DNA from: Durusdinium trenchii
Lineage: Eukaryota > Sar > Dinophyceae > Suessiales > Symbiodiniaceae
Direction of reading: 5' to 3'
Length of the DNA: 64,000 nt
NCBI GenBank assembly: GCA_963970005.1
Contig: CAXAMN010025251.1
Coordinates: 368,713 to 432,712 of the forward strand
The notes below the pieces were generated by a model that was not told where the DNA came from, ran no database searches, and was given only the letters and a program-made list of their open reading frames with translations. The position numbers and the translations under genes were made by a program. Of this stretch, positions 56,484 through 64,000 are shown piece after piece. Each line of letters opens with the position of its first letter. Within the stretch, counting starts at the first letter, position 1.

Positions 56484-58190
56484 ATGCCTGGAAAATGGCA
56501 TGGGAGAAAGTCCCTCGAAGGTCCCACGAAGGGGACCTATATAGAGGGCGAGGTTTACGACGATGGAGGCGACCCACAAGGCACAGTGGTCTTGTGGGTG
56601 AAGCGCCTGTTCGCCCCGGGAGAGACCGGGAGGACTTTGCATGGGGACGTGGTGACTGCTACCGATCCATATTACAGATGGTGGCTTGCGAGTCCAGACG
56701 GGGCAGTCACCACGGTGGACGGAGCATATCATATATGCAAAGGTCCTCCCGCCGAATGTAAGGGCGGAACAGGAGAACATGTGGTCCACTTAGGCAAGTG
56801 GCGACAGTGGAAGGAAGAAGAGCTCGTTGACAACAGCGGAGGGATCCTAGATGAGGATACGCATGGACATGTGCAGGCATATTTCAAAAGAGTCCCAAAG
56901 GAAGGGCCAGGCGCTGGAGGAGCTGGTGATTTGCCCTGGGATGACCCAGGTGATGATGAAGAGGATGGAGAGGAAGAGAAAGGGAAGAGCGCGCCAGGGC
57001 CGTCCGGGAAGGAAAAGGCTGCAATGAAGAGAACGACAGAGAGGAAAGGGTCGGAAGAAGAATTGGTGAAGAAAAAGAAAAGGCTGACAGAGTTGGCCAG
57101 AGACCTCAAAGCCCTGAAGGCGGAGGTGAAAGCAGCTGAAGTCACCGAGGAAGAGAAGAAAGGTGCAGGCAAGAAGGAGAAGAAGGGACGGAAAAGAACG
57201 AAGAGTGGAAAGGGAAGCCCTCCCTTTTCAGGTGAGATGCGAGGAAGCGCGCGGAAGGTGAAGACTAGCCCGGAACCCGGTGGATCGTCTTCGGAGCCGG
57301 ATTCCGATGAGGGCTCATCCTCTGACAAGAGTTCAGGGCGCAACCAAAAGCGAACTTCAAGAAGCAGGGGAAAGAAGAAGCAGAGGAGCAAAGGACGGAG
57401 TTCTCCTTCAGATCCCTCCAGGTCACGGAGCCGAAGGAGGCAAAGCCACAAGAAAAAGAAGAGAGGCAAAAAGAAGAACAAAAGGCCGAAAGACAGAGGG
57501 CCCTTTGGAGTGGCCGAATCAGATGAAGATCCCGACAGATCGGAAGCCGAGGATGATTCGGAATCGGATTTTCAAAAGGCCCCCGCGGGGATGACGCTGT
57601 TTCTGAAGTTGCAGCGTTACGCTCAGCGGCACCCCGGCCGGCTCGCGGCCCGTCTCCTCCATACCATGGGGGTAGCGGGGCGCGTCCCCGTGGGGGCCTT
57701 GCGACAAAAGGGGAAGAGCATTCTCAAAAACATCGAGGCAAACGCAGTGTCCTACTACAACGTGGCCTTGGTCCCGAACCTGAAGGCGAAATGGACTCCA
57801 CGATCCGGGAGAGAATTGAAGTACCTCACAATTCTCCTGGACCTACTGGTCGAGAACAAGTCAGCGCAGGCTGCCGACATCATTGCCCAGAGGATCAAGG
57901 CTCTGGAGAAAAGCGTGCAAGACAACAACAGTTGGGTGAGGGCACGCTTCCTCGAGCTGGTGGAGCCAGACGACGTAGCCCTTCTGGACAGGGGGGAGGA
58001 GGCAATGATCCAGAAGGAATTGGAGCGGGAGGAAAAGCTCCGAGGACCATCCGAATGGAAAGGAAAAGGCCATTGGAAGGGCAAAGGGGAGCACGAATTC
58101 GGAGCCAAGGGCCAAGGCAAGGGGAAAGGAAAGAGCAAGGAGAAGGGAAAGGGGAAGACGCCGGCCGAGGACGCTGCCGAGAGGAAGTAG
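56484..58190 (+). CDS. Gag-like protein of the tyrosine-recombinase element
   Basis: 568 codons from ATG 56484. The N-terminal about 140 residues form a compact mixed domain (EGEVYDDGGDPQGTVVLWVK then WWLASPDGAVTTVDG). A long Lys/Glu/Arg/Ser-rich middle with RS-type stretches follows. Residues about 370-520 look like a helical capsid-type domain (RYAQRHPGRLAARLLHTMGV onward). The tail is GKGKGK-rich and probably binds RNA. No CCHC knuckle is present. A heptamer G GGA AAG (58145-58151) sits 36 bases before the stop, in the overlap with Pol, which lies in the -1 frame. Confidence 0.75.
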   Translation: MPGKWHGRKSLEGPTKGTYIEGEVYDDGGDPQGTVVLWVKRLFAPGETGRTLHGDVVTATDPYYRWWLASPDGAVTTVDGAYHICKGPPAECKGGTGEHVVHLGKWRQWKEEELVDNSGGILDEDTHGHVQAYFKRVPKEGPGAGGAGDLPWDDPGDDEEDGEEEKGKSAPGPSGKEKAAMKRTTERKGSEEELVKKKKRLTELARDLKALKAEVKAAEVTEEEKKGAGKKEKKGRKRTKSGKGSPPFSGEMRGSARKVKTSPEPGGSSSEPDSDEGSSSDKSSGRNQKRTSRSRGKKKQRSKGRSSPSDPSRSRSRRRQSHKKKKRGKKKNKRPKDRGPFGVAESDEDPDRSEAEDDSESDFQKAPAGMTLFLKLQRYAQRHPGRLAARLLHTMGVAGRVPVGALRQKGKSILKNIEANAVSYYNVALVPNLKAKWTPRSGRELKYLTILLDLLVENKSAQAADIIAQRIKALEKSVQDNNSWVRARFLELVEPDDVALLDRGEEAMIQKELEREEKLRGPSEWKGKGHWKGKGEHEFGAKGQGKGKGKSKEKGKGKTPAEDAAERK

Positions 58191-61100
58191 ATGGTGGCGC
58201 CTTGGCAAACCGAATCCCAGCGGAACCCAGTGAACCCCCAGACCCCAGAGGGGAGCTTCAGCGGAAGCGAAAGTCCGAAAAGGATGTTGAGTCGCCCGAA
58301 GGTGAAGTGGCATCTTCGGAGGAATATGAAATTGAAGAGGAGGCCTTGAACAGGTTGTGGAAGAAGCATAGACAAAAGTTTGAAAGAAAAATGGCAGGGT
58401 TTCTTGCAGAGGAACGGGATGCATTGGAAGTGGCCTGGCATGTGCTGGAAAATGCTGGGCATCTCAGGACAAAGTTTGGCAGGTTTCGGACGACTTTGGG
58501 TCAAAAGGCCACAGCCCAAGATGCCCCTGAGGGCCCCGATCTCCTGCCTATCTCGTTAGATGCCCTAGAGCTACGCCGGGACATTCAGTCGGAAGTTCGG
58601 GCGTGGGTCATATTGATGGCTTGGGCATTGAACTTCTTGTACTGCACAGGCTGGGAGCAACCACGCCACATGGATCATCCCGGGAAGCTGACTACGGCGC
58701 AAACCAAGATGGTTGATCAGCACTTGGTGCCCGCGGTGAGGCGCATGTGCCCGAAGGGATTGAAGATCCCATCTTATCAGAAACTAAAGGAGCAGCTTCA
58801 GAAGAAAGGCTACGGTTATGATGGATCTAGTTGGGTGGTGATGGAAGACCTTGCAGCCGACAAAGTGATTCCATGTTGGCCAAACAAGGGGGAAGCTGCC
58901 GTTCAGCCCATCACCAAGTTTTTACATGGTGACACAAAGGAGATGGTAAACAAACCACTGCTCACCATCCTTCCGGCGGAAGAATGGCCAGAGACGGTAC
59001 CCCAGTCGTATGTGCGGGCCTCGGATGCCGAGTGGGAGAGGCTCGTGGCAGAGGGGTATCAGCTAGGTCTTTTTCAGCCTTGCCCGGAGGAAGAGATCTT
59101 GAGAAGCCCCTCCGGTGAAATGATCCTGAATGGGGCCGGAGCAGTCCCAAAAGAGAAGAATGGCAAGATCTTGCAAAGATTTATATCTATTTTATGTCCA
59201 TTGAATGCGGTGAGCCGCAAAATTGAAGGAGATGAGTCGACCTTGCCCTATGTGGGCCAGGTGAGGCTTTGTGAATTGGAGGCCGAAGGAGCCATAGTTA
59301 TAGACAGTGAGGATTTGCAGTCGGCCTTCAATTTGTTTGAGATGCCACGGGGATGGCGTGGCATGTTCGTGTACCGCAAGCAGGTGAGAGGAGGAGTCCT
59401 TGGCTTGCCTCACGATGAGATGACATGGGTGTCGCTGAGGACGGTGCCTATGGGATGGCTCTCCGCAGTGGGGATTGTTCAACAAGCCATCAGGACTCTC
59501 GCATTTGAGGAAGCTGGACTCCCCAGACAGTTTGAAATTCAAAAGAACAAGGAGCTCCCTGAGGGAGAACGCTTCTTACTTTACTTGGACTCGGTGGATC
59601 AGTTGAGGCCGGTCAGCCAAGCAATGAGAAAGGTAGTGGAAGGACAGGCGAGCCCTGAGCACCAGCGTTTTGAAGAGGCATGCCGGCGGTGCGGATTGCC
59701 TACCAATATGAGCAAGCGTTTGGCGGGGGCCCTAAGAGGAACCCTACAGGGGGGTCTCCTTGATGGAGAAGCAGGGGTGTTCATGCTGCACCCGGACAAA
59801 GGGGCCTTTACAATCGGAGCTTGCATGTGCCTGCTGGGATCCCGGACATGGGAAACTAGAGTGGTGGCAGGGCTCACAGGGCGATTGGTTTTCGCCGGTG
59901 CATTTCGAAGGCCAGCCATGTCACTGATGAGCGAGGTGTTCCATTACTTCGGCAGCAAGCCTACATCCAAAGTGGCAAAAGATGATGCCTACGATGAGGT
60001 CTTGCTGGCGATGGCCTTGCTGCCCTTGAGTTTCACAAACCTCAAGGCCTCAATCTGTGGAAGAATCTATGCCACTGACGCCAGTCCAATGGGGGCCGGG
60101 TCGTGCGTAGCCGAGCGCTTCAAGCGCCCGTTTGGGACCACAAGCCCAAATGACCTGGTGTGTGGGGTGTGCCGGACAGAGCTCACGGATGAGACAGCCC
60201 GTGGAGAAGACTTGGCCTGCCCCGCGATGTGCGGGTGCAAACTTTGCTCTTTGGAGTGCTGCTTGAGGCACGCGCCTTATTGCCCGCATCAAGCGGTAGG
60301 AGTTCCATTGTTTTCGGAGAGGTACAGTGGTCCAGAGGCCAGATTGTCGAGAACCATGTTTAAGGCTGGATTCAGAGTGGTTGACCCCATAGATTACAAG
60401 TGGGACAGCACTATGGATGTATTCACGGAGAGAGGAAAAGAATGGTGGGCCCATGCCGATGCATCAGACCCAACCCTTGAGCATCACGCTCCGGACAGCA
60501 AAACCTTTTCAAGGGCGCGAGGTAGGCCCTATCAGTTTGCCGGAAAATGGTATGAGGGGCCAGTGGCACTGAGGGATGAAAGCCACGTGATGGGGTTCAC
60601 TTACCTAGCAGCGCATGACGCAGCAGCGGTGAGGAAAGGAAACAAGATGGCAATGAGATCCATCGCGAGGTGCAGGACCCTCCACGAAGAAGGTCGCTTC
60701 TTCACCTTGGATCACCCCCGGCGCTCTTGGATGTGGTATACCAAGCCAGCCATAGACCTGGCAGGTCTTCCAGGAGTGAGGATGGCGATCTTCTCCCATT
60801 GCTGTTATGGGGGAAGGCGCAAAAAGTGGACGAGCTTACTGACCAACAGCGAGACCATCTACCAAGCCCTTCACAAGCCTGTTTGCCCCCACGGAGATGG
60901 GGAGGATTTCCCGCCGTACTGGGATCAGCAGCTTGGCCAGGTGGTGTTCCCAATGGAGCAGGAAGCAACATACCCCTGGGGTTTGTGTGAGGAGTACGCC
61001 AAAGCAGCCGTCAACCTCATGAACCTGAGTGAGCACAGGGAAGAAGCCCTTGCCGAAGTGCGCAAGGTGAAGATCAGAGAAGACCTCATGAAATATGACC

Positions 61101-61600
61101 GGCTGCAAAGTCCGGGCTTGCAGGAAAAGGTGGTCAGTGGCATCTTGCATATGGAGAGGACCATGCAAATTGGGTTCGAAAAAGCTCATCTACAGCAACT
61201 TCTTCGCCTGGGTCACTATCGTGGCACAGATGTCAGGTTGGCCGTCGAGGAACAGGGAGGACGGCAACTGTTTCCGTACCCAGCCTATAGATGGCTGTGG
61301 CGTGACGTGCTGTCATTCAGATGGCGACAGGAAGGGCATATCAATGAGTTGGAATTTCAGGCCTTTTTGGCCCACATTCGCCGAGTGCTGCGGGAGCCTG
61401 ACATGCGCCACAAAAGGGTGTTTGTGGTCGTGGACAGTCAGGTACTCTACTATGCGCTCGGCAAAGGGCGCTCTCCATCCACTAGACTCAATCGAGTCCT
61501 GCGACGTTTGGCGGCTATATCCCTGGCAGGCGACCTGTATACTTTACCGATTTGGACTCTGTCAGCATGGAACTTTGCTGACAGACCTTCCAGACGGTGA
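57791..61600 (+). CDS. Pol of the tyrosine-recombinase element: RT, split RNase H, zinc finger, methyltransferase-like
   Basis: This frame is -1 relative to Gag and overlaps it by 400 bases; its true start is probably a frameshift near 58148 rather than ATG 57791. RT: SEDLQSAFNLFEMPRGW (motif A), PMGWLSAVGIVQQ, and YLDS (about 59582-59593) where YxDD is expected. RNase H begins YATDASPMGAGS (about 60067-60102), is interrupted by about 400 residues, and resumes with NELEFQAF, VVVDSQVLYYAL and WNFADRPSRR (to 61597). The insertion holds a Cys-rich finger (CGVC, CPAMCGCKLC, CCLRH) and a methyltransferase-like block: YSGPEARLSRTMFKAGF (motif I type), HHAPDSKTFSRARG, FFTLDHP, RRKKWTSLLTN and CPHGDGE. 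The usual PPC Cys is Ser here. The stop at 61598-61600 is followed after four bases by the recombinase ATG. Confidence 0.85.
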   Translation: MDSTIRERIEVPHNSPGPTGREQVSAGCRHHCPEDQGSGEKRARQQQLGEGTLPRAGGARRRSPSGQGGGGNDPEGIGAGGKAPRTIRMERKRPLEGQRGARIRSQGPRQGERKEQGEGKGEDAGRGRCREEVDGGALANRIPAEPSEPPDPRGELQRKRKSEKDVESPEGEVASSEEYEIEEEALNRLWKKHRQKFERKMAGFLAEERDALEVAWHVLENAGHLRTKFGRFRTTLGQKATAQDAPEGPDLLPISLDALELRRDIQSEVRAWVILMAWALNFLYCTGWEQPRHMDHPGKLTTAQTKMVDQHLVPAVRRMCPKGLKIPSYQKLKEQLQKKGYGYDGSSWVVMEDLAADKVIPCWPNKGEAAVQPITKFLHGDTKEMVNKPLLTILPAEEWPETVPQSYVRASDAEWERLVAEGYQLGLFQPCPEEEILRSPSGEMILNGAGAVPKEKNGKILQRFISILCPLNAVSRKIEGDESTLPYVGQVRLCELEAEGAIVIDSEDLQSAFNLFEMPRGWRGMFVYRKQVRGGVLGLPHDEMTWVSLRTVPMGWLSAVGIVQQAIRTLAFEEAGLPRQFEIQKNKELPEGERFLLYLDSVDQLRPVSQAMRKVVEGQASPEHQRFEEACRRCGLPTNMSKRLAGALRGTLQGGLLDGEAGVFMLHPDKGAFTIGACMCLLGSRTWETRVVAGLTGRLVFAGAFRRPAMSLMSEVFHYFGSKPTSKVAKDDAYDEVLLAMALLPLSFTNLKASICGRIYATDASPMGAGSCVAERFKRPFGTTSPNDLVCGVCRTELTDETARGEDLACPAMCGCKLCSLECCLRHAPYCPHQAVGVPLFSERYSGPEARLSRTMFKAGFRVVDPIDYKWDSTMDVFTERGKEWWAHADASDPTLEHHAPDSKTFSRARGRPYQFAGKWYEGPVALRDESHVMGFTYLAAHDAAAVRKGNKMAMRSIARCRTLHEEGRFFTLDHPRRSWMWYTKPAIDLAGLPGVRMAIFSHCCYGGRRKKWTSLLTNSETIYQALHKPVCPHGDGEDFPPYWDQQLGQVVFPMEQEATYPWGLCEEYAKAAVNLMNLSEHREEALAEVRKVKIREDLMKYDRLQSPGLQEKVVSGILHMERTMQIGFEKAHLQQLLRLGHYRGTDVRLAVEEQGGRQLFPYPAYRWLWRDVLSFRWRQEGHINELEFQAFLAHIRRVLREPDMRHKRVFVVVDSQVLYYALGKGRSPSTRLNRVLRRLAAISLAGDLYTLPIWTLSAWNFADRPSRR

Positions 61601-61604
61601 GGTG

Positions 61605-62537
61605 ATGCCTAAGGCCCCACAGACACTTCGCTATGCCGGGTTAGCCAAAAAGACAGTTGCAGCCTATCGTCGCGCCCTATCAGCTTTCTTTTCGTATCTT
61701 GAAGATGAAGAGATTGAAATGCCCTCAAAGTTTCACCACCTTGATCGCTTGATTGCCCAATATCTGGAGTCCCTATACTTGGACGATACCCCAATTTCTT
61801 ACGCAGGGCATTTGTTGAGTGCCTTCCGCCGCTTTGTGCCCCAGTCGCGGTTCAAGATCCCTATTGCCAAACAATGGTTCTCAAACTGGACCTCTGAACA
61901 CGTGCCCAGGCAGGCAATTCCCATGCCAGCCAATGTGGTATTGGCCCTTGCCGGGGCAGCGCTTGAGGTGCGGGAGCATGCGCTTGCCGCTTTGTTGCTT
62001 CTTGGGTACAAAGCCCTCCTGCGAACCAGTGAGATGACCTCCCTTAGGTTTGATCATGTCAGCTGGAAACCAGGGGAGCCCAATGTGGTTATCGCAATTC
62101 CGTTTTCGAAGACTTCGCCCAAGCGCCCCCAGAGTATCTTGATTCGTGACCCTTGGCTACCTTTTTTACTTAGCTTCGCCTGGGAGCGCTCTGAATCTGC
62201 TTTCATGTGGGATGGTTCGACCCCGGCCTTCCGTCAGGCCCTCCGTTTGCTTTTAGATACTCTAAACCTAGCCTCGGTTGGCTTTACTGCTTACAGCATC
62301 AGGCGTGGAGGAGCCTCTCACGCATTTGCCCAGGGAGTTTCTTTCGACTCTCTGGTTGAATTGGGGCGGTGGAACAGCGTCAAGACCGCCCGTTTATATT
62401 TGGATTCGGGCCGAGCAGCACTTATTCAAATGCACTTTCCACCTCACGTTAACATGCAGCTAGCTACTTTTGTGGCAAAGGCCACTGTTTTTTGCAAGCA
62501 ACTTCGTCAGGGGCGCAGGCTCAAAATGGTCTTGTGA
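61605..62537 (+). CDS. Tyrosine recombinase of the DIRS-like element
   Basis: 310 codons from ATG 61605, four bases after the Pol stop; the same frame is open upstream but only as a shadow of Pol. An N-terminal SAM-like domain (TVAAYRRALSAFFSYLEDEE) is followed by the catalytic domain: LLLGYKALLRTSEMTSLRF (box I Arg), IPFSKTSPK (beta-hairpin Lys), YSIRRGGASHA (box II, with Tyr in the usual His position before x-x-Arg), and LGRWNSVKTARLYL (with the nucleophile Tyr). It would join the circular cDNA to genomic DNA, replacing a DDE integrase. Length is usual for the family, and no inactivating change is obvious. Confidence 0.85.
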   Translation: MPKAPQTLRYAGLAKKTVAAYRRALSAFFSYLEDEEIEMPSKFHHLDRLIAQYLESLYLDDTPISYAGHLLSAFRRFVPQSRFKIPIAKQWFSNWTSEHVPRQAIPMPANVVLALAGAALEVREHALAALLLLGYKALLRTSEMTSLRFDHVSWKPGEPNVVIAIPFSKTSPKRPQSILIRDPWLPFLLSFAWERSESAFMWDGSTPAFRQALRLLLDTLNLASVGFTAYSIRRGGASHAFAQGVSFDSLVELGRWNSVKTARLYLDSGRAALIQMHFPPHVNMQLATFVAKATVFCKQLRQGRRLKMVL

Positions 62538-62606
62538 GTGCCCGCTAAATTGGGTGTGCCAGCAAGGGGAGGTTAGGTGGTTGGGCGATGCCCTTACCAG
62601 GCTCCA

Positions 62607-62616
62607 NNNNNNNNNN
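62607..62616. other. Assembly gap (10 N)
   Basis: Ten N lie 70 bp downstream of the recombinase stop. A terminal repeat of the DIRS-like element may be missing or collapsed here. Confidence 1.
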
Positions 62617-64000
62617 TTTAGCCTTGCTGTGGCCTTTAAAAGGCGCGTTTAAGCTGTGATATATATATATATATATGTATATATGTTCGCGAAAGCCAGC
62701 CTATAGGCTAGGCTGAAGTTCGTTACGAACGTGTAAGTGGGCAAGTTCCGGGCTCCGGACCCAAAGCCGGACGAGGCTGCTGGTTCTGGTTTCTGCCTTT
62801 CGTTCCTCCCTTCTCGGGTATGTATACCTATGCAATCATATGCGTATTCGATACAGAAAGATATTTTTGGTGCAACTACGGTGTAAGTTGTTGCCCCCGA
62901 TGCTGCCATGTGCCGATGATTCGTCCTTCGGTTGCGACTGTTTGGTTCAACAGCGAGCGGTTCCACAGCGTCCTTTTGGGATGTTTTGGGGCACGAAGGT
63001 AGCCTGGCAGATGAACACAGCTGCCTTTTATAGAATACCTCACAATCACAAGAGTATATCACTTTTCCCATTTTTCTCTACTGACCAAGTTTGCAGGTGT
63101 GCTGCAATATGGTTGTCAAATTCTCAGATGGCTACTGAATGAAGGTTCAACATGGTTCAACACAGCCATGGACGCAACACGGCAAGCCGTTGAAAGGTTG
63201 TCACAGCCTATGCCTGAACAACCAGCCTTTGAAACACTATCGCTCACACATGTGAGTCAAAGATCGAGTCAAAGATCGGCTCATTGAAACTGAGTGGTGG
63301 AGGAAGTTCCTACTTTTCAGGATTTCACCCGCGTTTGTTTTACTTGCTTTGCACTAGAATTTAGATGCGTTGATCCGTGTTTAGCTTGCTCTACACCTGG
63401 CTAGGGTCCACACCCTGTTTTTCAGTGAGTCATCGCCATCGCTATAAGTGATTCTGGTGGATTGGTCACGGTAGGACCGGGCATGAATCAGTGAATCAGT
63501 GATCCAATGTCTTCCATGACTCTATTTTCACCTTCCCCATCTCCGTACCCCAGCGGCAGGAGCGCAATGGGACGCCTCAGATGTCGATGATTCGATCATG
63601 ACCATGGCCTCGACCACGGCCTCCTCCGAGGCACAGCGGGGTGCCCATTGGGCAGGTGACTGGTTTGTGAGAAAAGGGGAGCAGTCATGGGCAAGCATCT
63701 AAAAACACACGAGCACACTTCATGGCTTCATGCATGTGGACACCATTATGCCATATCATATGCCATATCATGCCTATGAAATCCCTATCAACCTGGATAA
63801 GTACCAATGAGGTCACACTGAGGGAGCAAGTTTTTCGCACGATCTTCCACTTGCCTATGTCCTAGATATGCTCCCTTGTTCTAGGGGAGCGAGGCCCAGG
63901 CCCACCTGGGCCATCGAAACAAGAATGTGTACAGTGGCTTCAGCTTAGATGGCACAATCGGCAAGAGGACCTCCATCCATTTTCGGGATTGTGAAATCTA
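62617..64000. other. Mostly non-coding right end
   Basis: A TA run (62661-62684) and a small hairpin CAGCCTATAGGCTAG (62698-62712) are followed by mixed DNA. A + piece at about 63548-63660 (QWDASDVDDSIMTMASTTAS) could be an exon, as could 63099-63260. No family was recognised. Confidence 0.35.

Larger units (their letters stand above)
56484..62537 (+). mobile_element. Tyrosine-recombinase (DIRS-like) retroelement, coding part
   Basis: Three consecutive ORFs encode Gag, an RT/RNase H/methyltransferase-like Pol, and a tyrosine recombinase. RT plus tyrosine recombinase instead of DDE integrase defines the DIRS order. No LTRs or split repeats could be found by eye, and the 3' flank holds an assembly gap 70 bp after the last stop, so the ends are unknown; the coordinates given are coding limits only. 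Confidence 0.85.

Noticed and set aside
56729-58519. Long minus-strand ORFs opposite the DIRS-like Gag (Phe/Ser/Pro-rich)
   Set aside because: They are antisense shadows of the Lys/Glu/Gly-rich Gag sequence; composition mirrors the codons of the + frame.
61095-61604. Upstream extension of the tyrosine recombinase frame
   Set aside because: This part overlaps the RNase H end of Pol in another frame and has Cys/Trp-rich shadow composition; the recombinase starts at ATG 61605.
1-64000. tRNA, rRNA, CRISPR arrays, bacterial operons or Shine-Dalgarno sites
   Set aside because: None seen; repeats are satellite-like and the gene structure is eukaryotic with introns.

Overview
The window looks like nuclear DNA of a dinoflagellate, probably of the Symbiodinium type. 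Supporting signs are: host coding sequence that appears only as short GC-rich exons, all on the + strand; introns that start with GC or GA as well as GT and usually continue AG|G at the 3' end; RCC1-type repeat exons; TTTAGGG-like repeats; and about a third of the sequence taken up by very large retroelement reading frames. A run of 10 N (62607-62616) shows it is an assembled scaffold.

Layout. (1) 1-6371, minus strand: one frame open for 2,123 codons without a stop. It is the N-terminal part of a giant retroelement-like polyprotein that leaves the window on the left, with a CCCH zinc finger, a methyltransferase-like block, a zinc ribbon and what may be the start of a reverse transcriptase. 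(2) 6467-17690, plus strand: exons of an RCC1-repeat protein, apparently split in an intron by (3) a near-intact Copia-type LTR retrotransposon at 7102-15647. That element has 120-bp LTRs differing at one base, a perfect 5-bp target duplication (ATAAT), a tRNA-type primer site, and Gag, protease, GRF finger, methyltransferase-like, integrase, RT and RNase H parts. (4) 17700-37300: mostly intron-like or intergenic DNA rich in minisatellites, with a glutamate-synthase-like exon near 24.8 kb and a series of membrane-protein exons at 26-30.4 kb. (5) 37345-41858: a histidine-phosphatase-family gene in at least five exons. (6) 42322-50302: a PIH1-domain (Kintoun/DNAAF2-like) gene in about a dozen exons, several of whose junctions can be read to the base. 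(7) 51.4-56.1 kb: exons of one or two unrecognised genes, ending in a protein with repeated LQxNPLLxRR motifs. (8) 56484-62537: a tyrosine-recombinase (DIRS-like) retroelement with Gag, an RT/RNase H/methyltransferase-like Pol, and a recombinase. (9) 62617-64000: non-coding or weakly exon-like sequence.

The most interesting pattern is that three retroelements of apparently different class (the minus-strand one, the Copia-type one, the tyrosine-recombinase one) each carry a version of the same block resembling C5-cytosine methyltransferases: a PPC/VVC/PDS site followed by FS or SF, then EHP/ESS/DHP, then a basic R/K-rich segment, then a Cys/His-rich tail. It sits in a different place in each polyprotein. 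The second is that the readable introns of the PIH1 gene carry direct repeats across their splice junctions (up to 15 nt), as expected if they arose by insertion of introner-like elements. All family assignments are by eye from motifs; no search was run.
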